DNA from: Limenecus sp048360435
GTDB taxonomy: Bacteria > Cyanobacteriota > Vampirovibrionia > Gastranaerophilales > Gastranaerophilaceae
Length of the DNA: 64,000 nucleotides
Assembly (NCBI GenBank): GCA_048360435.1
Contig: DBGCOP010000022.1
Location: 31,292 to 95,291 of the forward strand
Direction of reading: 5' to 3'
The first letter of the stretch is position 1. Every line of letters starts with the position of its first letter. The notes beneath the pieces are model-generated. The model saw only the letters and a program-made list of their open reading frames with translations, was not told where the DNA came from and made no database searches. Shown here piece after piece: positions 51,071-59,534 of this stretch. The translations under genes were made by a program, and so were the position numbers.

Positions 51071-52378
51071 TTGAATCAGATTAACACTAACCCGACATTT
51101 GTTCATATCATGCCGAAGGTGAAACTTACACCTATCAAGCAAAAAACACAGAAGGAAGAATTGCAGGAGATTATTCAGGCTCCTGATGATCCTCTTGCGA
51201 AATATCCGTTAAGAGCTTTCGGCTATTCAAACGAAGTTGGTGCAGCTGTTTCAGCTATGCCCGGCTGGGGAAGAATCGCAGAGACCGCTTTGTGGGTGCC
51301 TGCTTTGATGTATCTCGGTGCTGATATTTATGACAAATATAAAAGAGGCAGAGATGGAAACTATTCAAAAGAATCAGCCACAAAAGGCGTGGAACAGGCT
51401 GTGTTTCAGGCTCTTGCAAGTGTAATTCTTCCGACGGCAGCCGTAAAAATGGGGCAGGGCATTGCCGGGCAGTTCGCAAAATTTGACGGTTCAAACCTTA
51501 ATGCTACCGTAAAAGAAGAACTTCTTGCCAAACTTGAAAAAGATTTCTCTAAAGGAAAATTTACTAAAGGAGACAGAGTTGACAGAAATGGTGTCTTTAA
51601 AACAGGCAAGGAGTGGGTTTGGGAAAGAATAAACGACAGAACCTTCGGAAATCAGCTTCAAGATACAAAAGAAAAGCTTAAACATGAAAGTGTTTTTAGA
51701 AAAATTATCAAATTTTTCGGACATTCATCAGGCTATGATGCTACTGTCAATGCAAACAGCGATGATGTTACCAAATATCTCAAAAACAAGGTCTTTGAAA
51801 TATTTGAAAAACAAACACTGATTGAAACAGGCACACTTGATGACATCAAAAAAACAGGAAGTAAAAAATTTGTTCAGGCGTTCATAAAGGCTGAAAAGAA
51901 TGCGGACAAAAATTATCATCAACTTCTTCAAACCCGTCCGAATTTTATAATAGAAAAAATTCTCTCGTCAGGCGAATCAAAATATGAAAATCTGAAAAGC
52001 CTTATCAGTTCTGAACATCCAACGATTGAGGCGAAAATAAACCTTGTTGCTGCAAGCGACAAGGGAAAAGAAGTTTCAGCAAAACTTTTGAAAAAGCTGA
52101 TGCAGGATTCAAAAAACAAAGAACTTATCGAAAATATTGCTAAAAAAGCTTCAATGTCTAATGAGATAATAAATAAATATATCCAGTCTCGAAAACTCAA
52201 AATGGGTCTTTTGAAAACTACCGGCGGTTTCATTGCTCTGGGGCTTCTCGCAGTTCCTATTGACCATTTTGTTCATAAATATATAATCAAAAAATTTCTT
52301 GAACCGAGCTTGGAAAACATGAAAAATCTCCAGTCGAAAATGTCTTTTAAACAAAAAGAGAACACTGAAAAGGCGTGA
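51071..52378 (+). CDS. Orphan protein with N- and C-terminal membrane segments
   Basis: A 435-residue protein from TTG 51071 (cagg at about -10). The N-terminus is polar with PDDPLAKYPLRAFGY; hydrophobic stretches lie at about 63-85 (WGRIAETALWVPALMYLGA) and 379-397 (TTGGFIALGLLAVPI). In between is a long, charged, helix-rich region. The stop overlaps the start of the next gene (TGATG), so the two proteins are probably made together. The partner is a putative metallopeptidase. Function unknown. Confidence 0.65.
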   Translation: MNQINTNPTFVHIMPKVKLTPIKQKTQKEELQEIIQAPDDPLAKYPLRAFGYSNEVGAAVSAMPGWGRIAETALWVPALMYLGADIYDKYKRGRDGNYSKESATKGVEQAVFQALASVILPTAAVKMGQGIAGQFAKFDGSNLNATVKEELLAKLEKDFSKGKFTKGDRVDRNGVFKTGKEWVWERINDRTFGNQLQDTKEKLKHESVFRKIIKFFGHSSGYDATVNANSDDVTKYLKNKVFEIFEKQTLIETGTLDDIKKTGSKKFVQAFIKAEKNADKNYHQLLQTRPNFIIEKILSSGESKYENLKSLISSEHPTIEAKINLVAASDKGKEVSAKLLKKLMQDSKNKELIENIAKKASMSNEIINKYIQSRKLKMGLLKTTGGFIALGLLAVPIDHFVHKYIIKKFLEPSLENMKNLQSKMSFKQKENTEKA

Positions 52379-53580
52379 TGATGCTGAATAAGGTTCTTAG
52401 TCTTTCTTTCCTTCGCAGCAGCAGTGCGAAAACAGATTTTAAGCTGCTGCAAAAAACCGGGAAACGATTGATTAAACGGTATAATTCTTCAGAAATTTGG
52501 GCAGTTCCTCAAGAGGCTTCTTTTTTTACGGAAGTAAAAGTGGGTAAAAAGAGCGACAGCACCTTTTTCAGAAATATAACAAGTTTTTATGACAAAGATA
52601 AAAAACTTATAAAAAGAGCAATTTCAGGCTCCGACATCAATAACAAAATCAGATTATACGAGCATTCCTATGAGTTTGCCGGATATAAAAATATGTCTGT
52701 GTTAGAAGCGGATGCAAGAAGAATAACAACAAAAGAATATGTAAAAGATAAATATTCCTACCTGGGTAAATGGAAAATAAGCTCATTCGAAGAACAATTT
52801 GCATATAACTTTTATGAAGGCCCGAATAAAACGGAACGTGTAACGAAACTGCATACAAACAAAACTATCCATGACTTGTTCGATGACTCCAGACGTAGCT
52901 GTGTTATGACGGAATATCCGAAAAACAAGGGCTATGAGCCAAAATCTGCCAAAAAGGTGATGGGGCTGGAGATTGTTATGGTAAAGGGAATGCCTAAAAT
53001 CACTGGATATCAACATACACCGAATGTAAAAATCCCTGAATTTGATGAATTTCTTCCCTATCGATTCTTAAACGGTTCGGAAAAACAAGAGGCTTTGACC
53101 AGACATTTTTTGAGAGAAAAACATCTTGATAATCTTGGAATAGCTGTGTATACAAATGAATCCAACGTTAGTCATGATGCCCTCGCTCATTTCTCGGCAT
53201 ATGTACCGGAAATTTGCTGGAGAGGGGTAAATGAAACAAGGCAGCCTGTTGTGACAGCTGCACATGAGGTTGAACACGCTTATCAATACGCGCAAATCGG
53301 CAGACTCGGAAAAGGCAGGAACAAATATGAAAAAGACTGTCTTAAAAAATTCGGAAAAATTACTGATATAAAAGAAAGAGAAGAGGCTTATAAATATCTG
53401 ATTGCCAGTGAAAATTATCCTTCAAAAGAACAGAGCGATTATATTAAAAAATACAGAGATAATTATCTTGAACAAAATGCAAGACAAGCAGGTTGTGAGG
53501 CAGCAGAGGTTTATAATATTTGCAGAGAATATCTCAGAAGCGTGTTCAAATTTTTGCCTAAAGGCTGCCGTTATTTATAA
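52378..53580 (+). CDS. Putative zinc metallopeptidase, orphan
   Basis: A 400-residue protein with AAHEVEHAYQYAQIG giving HExxH at 296-300 and a later GCEAAEVYNIC (E374 or E377) as a possible third zinc ligand. The upstream 290 residues are rich in Lys, Tyr and Asn and show no signal peptide. It starts at ATG 52378, overlapping the stop of the membrane orphan. An in-frame GTG three bases earlier and ATG 52381 are alternatives. It might process or be controlled by its partner, or be a secreted effector; no family is recognised. Confidence 0.65.
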   Translation: MMLNKVLSLSFLRSSSAKTDFKLLQKTGKRLIKRYNSSEIWAVPQEASFFTEVKVGKKSDSTFFRNITSFYDKDKKLIKRAISGSDINNKIRLYEHSYEFAGYKNMSVLEADARRITTKEYVKDKYSYLGKWKISSFEEQFAYNFYEGPNKTERVTKLHTNKTIHDLFDDSRRSCVMTEYPKNKGYEPKSAKKVMGLEIVMVKGMPKITGYQHTPNVKIPEFDEFLPYRFLNGSEKQEALTRHFLREKHLDNLGIAVYTNESNVSHDALAHFSAYVPEICWRGVNETRQPVVTAAHEVEHAYQYAQIGRLGKGRNKYEKDCLKKFGKITDIKEREEAYKYLIASENYPSKEQSDYIKKYRDNYLEQNARQAGCEAAEVYNICREYLRSVFKFLPKGCRYL

Positions 53581-53818
53581 AAATAAGCTCTTCTTTCTGC
53601 TTTCTTGTCAGATGTTTGATACGATATTCCTCTTTCATTGCTTCTGATTTAGTTTCAAATTGTTTAGTATAAACGATTTTTAAAGGCTTGTGAGCACGTG
53701 TAAACTTTGCTGCGGTGCCTGATTTGTGTTTTTCAAATCTTTTTTCAATGTCGTCTGTGTATCCGCAATACAACATGTTATCAACTGTGAGAATGATGTA
53801 GGTGAAAAATTTAGCCAT
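53558..53818 (-). CDS. GIY-YIG domain nuclease-like protein
   Basis: An 86-residue single-domain protein of the UPF0213/YhbQ type: FFTYIILTVDNMLYCGYT carries the GIY-YIG-like core, then DDIEKRFEKHKSGTAAKFTRAHKPL and EEYRIKHLTRKQKEELI. ATG 53818 (MAKFF) is preferred over 53830. Its 3' end overlaps the metallopeptidase gene by 23 bases and its 5' end overlaps the dus stop by eight bases. DNA-repair or anti-recombination roles have been suggested for the family. Confidence 0.88.
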   Translation of the reverse strand: MAKFFTYIILTVDNMLYCGYTDDIEKRFEKHKSGTAAKFTRAHKPLKIVYTKQFETKSEAMKEEYRIKHLTRKQKEELIFINNGSL

Positions 53819-54818
53819 ATTCTCTGGCAAGCTCCGCTATTGTATTCAAAAGAATCATTATTTTTACATAACGTGTTTCTGTAACCAGCCTGCCTCTGAA
53901 ATGAGAAGCACCTTTTGTTCCTTTGATGTAGTAGGGGTAAAACTTCCTTACGAACTGAATTGCTGTTTTTTCACCTCTGAGTCTTACTTCATCATCAAGG
54001 TGGTCTTTGATCAATTCAATTTTTGCGTCAAACGATAACTCCGGCAGCAGTTCTCCTGTGTTAATATAGTGGTCAATTCTGTTAATCAAATCAGGATTCC
54101 CGAGCACGCCTCTTGCGATTGCAACCCCGTCAGCGTTTGACTCTTCAAGAGCCTGTTTGGCGCTCAGCGGGTCTGTGATGTCACCGTTAACAAAAAGCGG
54201 AACTTTTATTTCTTTTTTTACATTGCTGACAGCTTTCCAATCAGCCTGTCCCGAATACATCTGTGAACGAGTACGGCAGTGGATTGTCATTGCGTCCGCT
54301 CCTGATTCTTCCATAAGCTTTGCGAATTCAAGAAAATTTTTTTCTTCTGCTGTGTAACCCAGCCTGAATTTTACCGTAACAGGAAGGTCAACCGCATCTT
54401 TGACCGCTTTGACAATGTCAGAAGCCAGCTGAGGTGTTCTCATTAAGGCGGAACCGTCACCGCCTGTGACGACTTTTTTAACAGGGCATCCCATGTTTAT
54501 ATCTATTATGTCAGCACCGCCTCTTTGTGCAAGTATTTGTGCTGCTTTTGCCATCATGTGGGGCTTGTGACCCGAAATCTGGTATGCAAGAGGATGTTCA
54601 TTTTCTTTAAAAGCAAGAATCTTTGAGTGGTCAATATTTTGCATCAAAGACTCCGAGCTTATCATTTCCGTTGTCAAAAGACAAGTTTTTGAAAATCGCC
54701 TGACAAGCCCTCTGAGAACGACATCGGTTATGCCTGCCATAGGCGCGAGTGCACAGCAGCTGTCAATTTTTACGTTTCCTATTTGTATTTTACTTTTTTG
54801 TTTGAGGTTTTGGCTCAT
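53811..54818 (-). CDS. dus: tRNA-dihydrouridine synthase (DusB-like)
   Basis: FMN-dependent reduction of uridines in tRNA. The 335-residue protein has CALAPMAGITDVVLRGLVRR, IDINMGCPVKKVVTGGDGSALM with the catalytic Cys, VTVKFRLGYTAEEKN, AMTIHCRTRSQMYSGQADW, VNGDITDPLSAKQALEES and VAIARGVLGNPDL. Its start lies 29 bases inside the upstream TPR gene, so the two are coupled. Confidence 0.95.
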   Translation of the reverse strand: MSQNLKQKSKIQIGNVKIDSCCALAPMAGITDVVLRGLVRRFSKTCLLTTEMISSESLMQNIDHSKILAFKENEHPLAYQISGHKPHMMAKAAQILAQRGGADIIDINMGCPVKKVVTGGDGSALMRTPQLASDIVKAVKDAVDLPVTVKFRLGYTAEEKNFLEFAKLMEESGADAMTIHCRTRSQMYSGQADWKAVSNVKKEIKVPLFVNGDITDPLSAKQALEESNADGVAIARGVLGNPDLINRIDHYINTGELLPELSFDAKIELIKDHLDDEVRLRGEKTAIQFVRKFYPYYIKGTKGASHFRGRLVTETRYVKIMILLNTIAELAREYG

Positions 54819-56967
54819 AGTTTTTTAAATCCTGTACTCTCTTTGCGGAATATCTTGTGAAGTCATTTGTTTCACCGGCTTTTTGTGTTGCGGCGAGGTA
54901 TTTTTTATGATACATCAAAGCATTTGAATATTGTGCAAGATAATCATAATCAATTGCTATCGAATAATTTGCAATTATCATTTCAGGATTGAACCGGAGT
55001 GCTTTTTTGTAATCATTGATTGCGAGTGCATATTTTTTCTGTGCATCATAAACCATTGCTCTGTAATAGTAAGCGTTTGAATCTTTCGGGTCTCTTGTTA
55101 TCACCTGATTCAAAATTGCGAGTGCCTGAGCATACTGTTTCTGGTCATAGCATGCAATCGCTTTATCCATTTGTTCTGTATTTTCCTGTTCAATGACATA
55201 AGTCAAAAGCTCTTTTGCATCTTTGTGAGAAGGGTTGAGTGCCAGTGCTTTCTGGGCGTATGTTTTCGCTTGAGAAAAGAGTTCCGAGTTTGAATATGCA
55301 AGTGCCAGATAATAGGCTGTGTCTGCATTTTTCGGGTCTATTGCAAAGGACTTTTTGTAATATTCGGCAGCCTGTTTATTATTTCCCAGTGCCTGATAAC
55401 ATGCCCCGATTCCAACAAGAGATTCTGCTGTTGCCGGCATGATTTTGTTATAAAGGTTGATTGCCTCCTGATATTTTTGCTGCCTGAAAAGCTCTGAAGC
55501 ATCAGCGTATATCAAAGAAGATGTTTCAGAATCAATTGCTGCAAGCTGTTTTTTTATGAGTGTATTTTCAGGGAACATTCCTTTTGCATCCGTGAGAACT
55601 GTTCTTGCTTTGTCATAATTGCCCTGTTGTTTGTAAGCTTGAGCCAGATTGATATATGTATCTTGATTTTTAGGGTCAAGAGTCAGTGCTCTGTTGTAAT
55701 ACATAATTGCATCAGGCAGCCTGTTGGCTTTGTGAAGTTCATAAGCATATCTGTAAAGCAAATCCGGGTTTGTGGGTGTTTTTTGAACTTCCTGGTAAAT
55801 ATAATTGAGCTTTTCGTCCTGAGTCATGTTTGTTTCCATTACTTCGAAAAGTTCGTTTTTAATCTGCTGGTTTGAAGGCTCAAGGTTTAGCGCAAGTTTG
55901 TAGTTTTGGATTGCAGCTTCTTTGTTGCCCATATCTCTGTAACACTGTGCTTTGTAAAGATAAGCAGCCATATAGTTCGGGTTGAAATCTATGATTGTGT
56001 CATATGCTTCAATAGCTGTTTCATATTCCTTTTTTGCCTGATACATGGTTCCGATGTTGAGCCTTGTTGTTATACTGGAAGGATTAATCTGCTCAGCTTT
56101 TTCATATTCTGCAAGTGCAGCATCCATTTCGCCTTTTTTTTGAAGAATTGCACCTAAATTAGAGTGAGCCTCTGCATCATTTGGTGATTGCGCAACTTTT
56201 TGTCTCCATATATTTTCAAGAGAAAGCAGAATATCCTGGTTTTCTCCGGATTTTGATAACGCATAAGTATATTCCTGTGCAGCTTTGTCAAGAAGCCCCA
56301 GTCTTTCATATACTCTGGCAAGTTTCAGATGAGTCTGAGCATCTTTTGAATCAATGTTTATTGCCTGTTCAAGGTATGAAGCAGCCTGGTCATTCAAATT
56401 CAGAATGTAATAAATATCCCCGAGTGACACAAGCGATTGATATCTGTAAGCCGGGTCTGTTTGAGACTTATGAAACTCCACGGCTGCTGCGGCGAATTCA
56501 CCCTGTGCCCTCAATGATTTGCCCATTGTGAAATGACCTTTCGGTGTTACATCCGCCTGCATTGCATAAAGAATATTGCTGAGATTTTCTTCCATTGTGT
56601 TCAGGTTTGTCAAGTATTGAGCATCCACAGGGGCACATTCGTAATATTTCATATAAAAGATTGCGGAGCGCAAATCATTTGCCGCTTTGTTGTAGTCTGT
56701 GGCTTTGTTATTGTAATACATTGCTCTTGAGATATAAGAATTTACAAGCTGAATCCTCGATGATTTATCCTGAGGGTTTTCTCTGAGAGCTTTTCGAAAC
56801 TCTGTGATTGCATTTGTGTATTGATTTGTTTTTAAATATTGCATTCCGTTAGAATAATAAGCCGAACCTGACTGTGAGTATGCTATATCAAAGGTGTTTT
56901 CCTGTGCATTGGCATTCAGGTTCATAATAAAGAGGAGTGCAATTACGGGCAGAATTCTTTTTTTCAT
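54790..56967 (-). CDS. Exported tetratricopeptide-repeat protein
   Basis: A 725-residue protein with a signal peptide (MKKRILPVIALLFIMNLNANAQ) followed by at least a dozen TPR units spaced at about 34 residues, for example SNLGAILQKKGEMDAALAEY, TRLNIGTMYQAKKEYETAIE and TYINLAQAYKQQGNYDKART. It is probably periplasmic or lipoprotein-free envelope-associated and acts as an assembly scaffold. There is no catalytic domain. It overlaps dus by 29 bases. Confidence 0.9.
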   Translation of the reverse strand: MKKRILPVIALLFIMNLNANAQENTFDIAYSQSGSAYYSNGMQYLKTNQYTNAITEFRKALRENPQDKSSRIQLVNSYISRAMYYNNKATDYNKAANDLRSAIFYMKYYECAPVDAQYLTNLNTMEENLSNILYAMQADVTPKGHFTMGKSLRAQGEFAAAAVEFHKSQTDPAYRYQSLVSLGDIYYILNLNDQAASYLEQAINIDSKDAQTHLKLARVYERLGLLDKAAQEYTYALSKSGENQDILLSLENIWRQKVAQSPNDAEAHSNLGAILQKKGEMDAALAEYEKAEQINPSSITTRLNIGTMYQAKKEYETAIEAYDTIIDFNPNYMAAYLYKAQCYRDMGNKEAAIQNYKLALNLEPSNQQIKNELFEVMETNMTQDEKLNYIYQEVQKTPTNPDLLYRYAYELHKANRLPDAIMYYNRALTLDPKNQDTYINLAQAYKQQGNYDKARTVLTDAKGMFPENTLIKKQLAAIDSETSSLIYADASELFRQQKYQEAINLYNKIMPATAESLVGIGACYQALGNNKQAAEYYKKSFAIDPKNADTAYYLALAYSNSELFSQAKTYAQKALALNPSHKDAKELLTYVIEQENTEQMDKAIACYDQKQYAQALAILNQVITRDPKDSNAYYYRAMVYDAQKKYALAINDYKKALRFNPEMIIANYSIAIDYDYLAQYSNALMYHKKYLAATQKAGETNDFTRYSAKRVQDLKNYEPKPQTKK

Positions 56968-57124
56968 TCTTGGCGCCTTTCGTTAAAAAAATACAATGGG
57001 TGGCAAAATCAATATTATAATTATAATCCAAACTTTACAATAATCATATAATACAATTTTTTTGACAATTTTTATTATACTCCTGTTTTGATATATAGGT
57101 AATTGTTTTTTTTGGGATACAGCC

Positions 57125-57907
57125 ATGGGCATTAATAAAATAGTACAATCTCTAAGACATGAAATAGCCGTAAAGAATCCGGCAGCCTCTGCCGCAGCAA
57201 AGGCAAATAAAGCTGTCAATCAAATTGTGAGAACAATAAGACACTTCAACGGTGAAACACACAGGTTTGAGGATGCGAGAGTTGTTATGATTGAAGATGC
57301 TTCTGCTGTGATGTTTAAGCGGGTCAAAAATACAAAAGGAAAAATTGAAAAAATTCCGATTTATATTAATCTTGCAACATCTCAGGATAATTACCGTACT
57401 TTTTATTATTTTCTTGAACCGGTGACAAACAAAGAAATCGGCTATGTTGCAATCTCCGATTGGAGAAAAGTCAAGGACTCTGTTCCGTATAAAATGGGTA
57501 TGTTTGATGAAGGACTGATAAAAGATTATATAGAACAGGGCGTAATTGGCGACAGGGTGTCGATAGATTATGTGAAAAATAATATGGAAGAACTCTACTC
57601 CGGCGCAGGTTCTCTGGCTGACCGCCTTGCTCTTGAATATTGCTTGAGAAATAAACTCAAACCTCAGGTTACGCTTACTGCTTCTGAAAATGCGCACAGC
57701 GCACACTTCCAAAGGGGATACAGATTCTTTCCCGAACAAAAATCTTCTTCTTTTGATGCAAATAAAACAGTTGCCTCTCGCATATTGAACACGAAGTGCG
57801 GTGAAAAAGTTTACACAAGAAACCTGGGCAATCTTTATATGTATATGCCCAAAAATGTTATAGAACAGCATCTTTTTGAGATTTCAAGAAACCCTGTTCT
57901 TCGTTAA
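57125..57907 (+). CDS. GNAT-like orphan protein, copy 1
   Basis: A 260-residue protein paralogous to 61555-62424. Shared blocks are KIEKIP, FLEP.T..EIG.V.I.DW, GDRVSI.Y, NN.E.LYSG.G.LAD, A.EYCL, a HxxRGxxFF turn and a C-terminal YMYMP..V. The LYSGAGSLAD loop (157-166) followed by a helix LALEYCL resembles the acetyl-CoA loop of GNAT enzymes, and ...AHFQRGYRFFP resembles the GNAT 'FYxKxGF' end. This is inference. No ribosome site precedes ATG 57125. The gene lies just left of rpsE. Confidence 0.65.
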   Translation: MGINKIVQSLRHEIAVKNPAASAAAKANKAVNQIVRTIRHFNGETHRFEDARVVMIEDASAVMFKRVKNTKGKIEKIPIYINLATSQDNYRTFYYFLEPVTNKEIGYVAISDWRKVKDSVPYKMGMFDEGLIKDYIEQGVIGDRVSIDYVKNNMEELYSGAGSLADRLALEYCLRNKLKPQVTLTASENAHSAHFQRGYRFFPEQKSSSFDANKTVASRILNTKCGEKVYTRNLGNLYMYMPKNVIEQHLFEISRNPVLR

Positions 57908-58088
57908 TGTAAAAATTTTAAACACTGCTCTTGCGCAGAAATATTTTGCATGTATGATTAAATAGTCAGAAAAGTTACCCGACAATTTAATATACACCCG
58001 GCTGATATTTTTCAGTCTCACTTTTGTTGTTAAATTGTTATAAATAGTTTACAAATGTATTTTAATTACACTAAGGAAAGGTAATACA

Positions 58089-58748
58089 GTGGAAGAAAAA
58101 GAAATTCAAGAAGTTGAAACAGTTGAAGTTACAGAAACTGTTGAAGCACCGGAATCATCAGAAGCGGCAGAAACTCCTGCTGAAGAAAAACCTGCTAAAG
58201 GCAGAGGCAAAGGCAGAGATGCTAAAGGTAAAGGTAAAAGAAAAATTGAAACAGTAGAAAACGCTCCTCAATCCGAATGGAAAGAAAGAGTTGTTCAAAT
58301 AAGACGTGTAACAAAAGTTGTTAAAGGCGGTAAAAAACTCAGCTTCAGAGCTATCGTTATCGTAGGCAACGGCAAAGGTCAGGTAGGCGTTGGCTGTGCT
58401 AAAGCTTCAGAAGTTATCATTGCTATTCAAAAAGCTATTGCTGAAGGCAGAAAAAATCTTATTTCAGTACCTATCTTCAAAACAACTATTCCTCACCCGA
58501 TTGTCGGACGTTCAGGCGCAGGTTCTGTTATGTTGAGACCTGCTTCACAAGGTACCGGTGTTATTGCAGGCGGTGCTGTACGTGCAGTGCTTGAGCTTGC
58601 CGGAATCGAAAACATTTTGAGCAAATCATTGGGTTCAAAATCACCTTTGAACGCTGCAAACGCTACTTTGGAAGCTTTGAAAGAACTCAGAACTTTCGGC
58701 GATGTTGCTAAAAAACGCGGCTTGAGCCTCAAAGAAATGTTAAACTAG
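58089..58748 (+). CDS. rpsE: 30S ribosomal protein S5 with acidic N-terminal extension
   Basis: A 219-residue S5, roughly 50 residues longer than usual. The GTG start at 58089 has aaggaaagg upstream. Residues 1-35 are Glu/Val/Thr-rich and residues 36-58 Lys/Gly/Arg-rich (KGRGKGRDAKGKGKRK); the canonical S5 starts at about WKERVVQIRRVTKVVKGGKK, followed by FRAIVIVGNGKGQVGVG and GSGAGSVMLRPASQGTGVIAGG-like segments. rplR and the rest of the upstream spc operon are not in front of it, so transcription probably starts in the 180 bases before. Confidence 0.96.
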   Translation: MEEKEIQEVETVEVTETVEAPESSEAAETPAEEKPAKGRGKGRDAKGKGKRKIETVENAPQSEWKERVVQIRRVTKVVKGGKKLSFRAIVIVGNGKGQVGVGCAKASEVIIAIQKAIAEGRKNLISVPIFKTTIPHPIVGRSGAGSVMLRPASQGTGVIAGGAVRAVLELAGIENILSKSLGSKSPLNAANATLEALKELRTFGDVAKKRGLSLKEMLN

Positions 58749-58777
58749 TTACACAATCAATAAAGGAAATAATAACA

Positions 58778-58972
58778 ATGGCTAAGGATAAATTAGAAAA
58801 AGTTTCGATTAAACTCAAAAGAAGCTTAATCGGTTCTACAAAAGACCAAATCAAAGTTGTAAAAGCTCTTGGTTTGAAAAAAACAAACGATGTAGTGGAA
58901 CACTATAACTCAGCTACTATCATGGGTATGGTTAACAAAGTTCCTCACTTAGTGGAAGTTGTAAACCAATAG
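58778..58972 (+). CDS. rpmD: 50S ribosomal protein L30
   Basis: 64 residues: VSIKLKRSLIGSTKDQIKVV, KALGLKKTNDVVEHYNS and a short C-terminal MVNKVPHLVEV, typical L30. A ribosome site (aaagga) precedes ATG 58778. It is in its conserved place between rpsE and rplO. Confidence 0.96.
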   Translation: MAKDKLEKVSIKLKRSLIGSTKDQIKVVKALGLKKTNDVVEHYNSATIMGMVNKVPHLVEVVNQ

Positions 58973-59014
58973 ACGACACCAGATTAGATAAGAAATTTAG
59001 AAAAGGAAATAAAA

Positions 59015-59467
59015 ATGGCAGATAAAATTACATTGGAAGATTTGAGACCTGCTGAAGGTTCTACTCACAAATCAAAAAGAGTCGGCAGAGGCAGATCATC
59101 AGGACACGGAAAAACTTCTTGCCGCGGTCACAACGGTGAAGGCCAACGCTCAGGCAACAGCTCAAAAAGAGGTTTCGAAGGCGGACAGATGCCTTCTTAC
59201 AGACAGATGCCGAAATTAAAAGGTTTCACAAACTTTGCGGCATTGAACTATGCCGAAATCAATGTTAAAGACATCGAAAAACTTGATGCAAAAGAAATTG
59301 ATTTGGCGTATTTGATTGAAAACGGAAAAGCTCATCCGTCTTCAGAAGCTTTGAGAGTTCTCGGAAACGGTGAAATCTCAAAAGCAGTTACTATCAAAGC
59401 AAGACATTTTACCGCTTCTGCTAAAGAAAAAATCGAAAAAGCAGGCGGAAAAGCTGAATTAGTATAA
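59015..59467 (+). CDS. rplO: 50S ribosomal protein L15
   Basis: 150 residues, normal length. The N-terminus has the conserved LRPAEGSTHKSKRVGRGR, SSGHGKTSCRGHNGEGQRSG and GFEGGQMPSYRQMPKLKGF; the C-terminus has VLGNGEISKAVTIKARHFTA and a final KIEKAGGKAELV. A terminator-like hairpin follows before secY. Confidence 0.97.
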   Translation: MADKITLEDLRPAEGSTHKSKRVGRGRSSGHGKTSCRGHNGEGQRSGNSSKRGFEGGQMPSYRQMPKLKGFTNFAALNYAEINVKDIEKLDAKEIDLAYLIENGKAHPSSEALRVLGNGEISKAVTIKARHFTASAKEKIEKAGGKAELV

Positions 59468-59479
59468 CCGATTCAAATT

Positions 59480-59512
59480 AACCGGCTCCTTGAAAAAAGG
59501 GAGTCGGTTTTT
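59480..59512 (+). terminator. Internal terminator between rplO and secY
   Basis: AACCGGCTCC pairs with GGAGTCGGTT (one G-T wobble), nine-base A-rich loop, then a T run. It probably lowers secY transcription relative to the ribosomal genes. Confidence 0.8.
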
Positions 59513-59534
59513 AAAACATATTGGAGAAAATATA

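Noticed and set aside
57152..57871. 239-codon minus-strand frame
   Set aside because: Antisense to GNAT-like copy 1, whose paralogue at 61555-62424 proves the plus-strand frame is the coding one.
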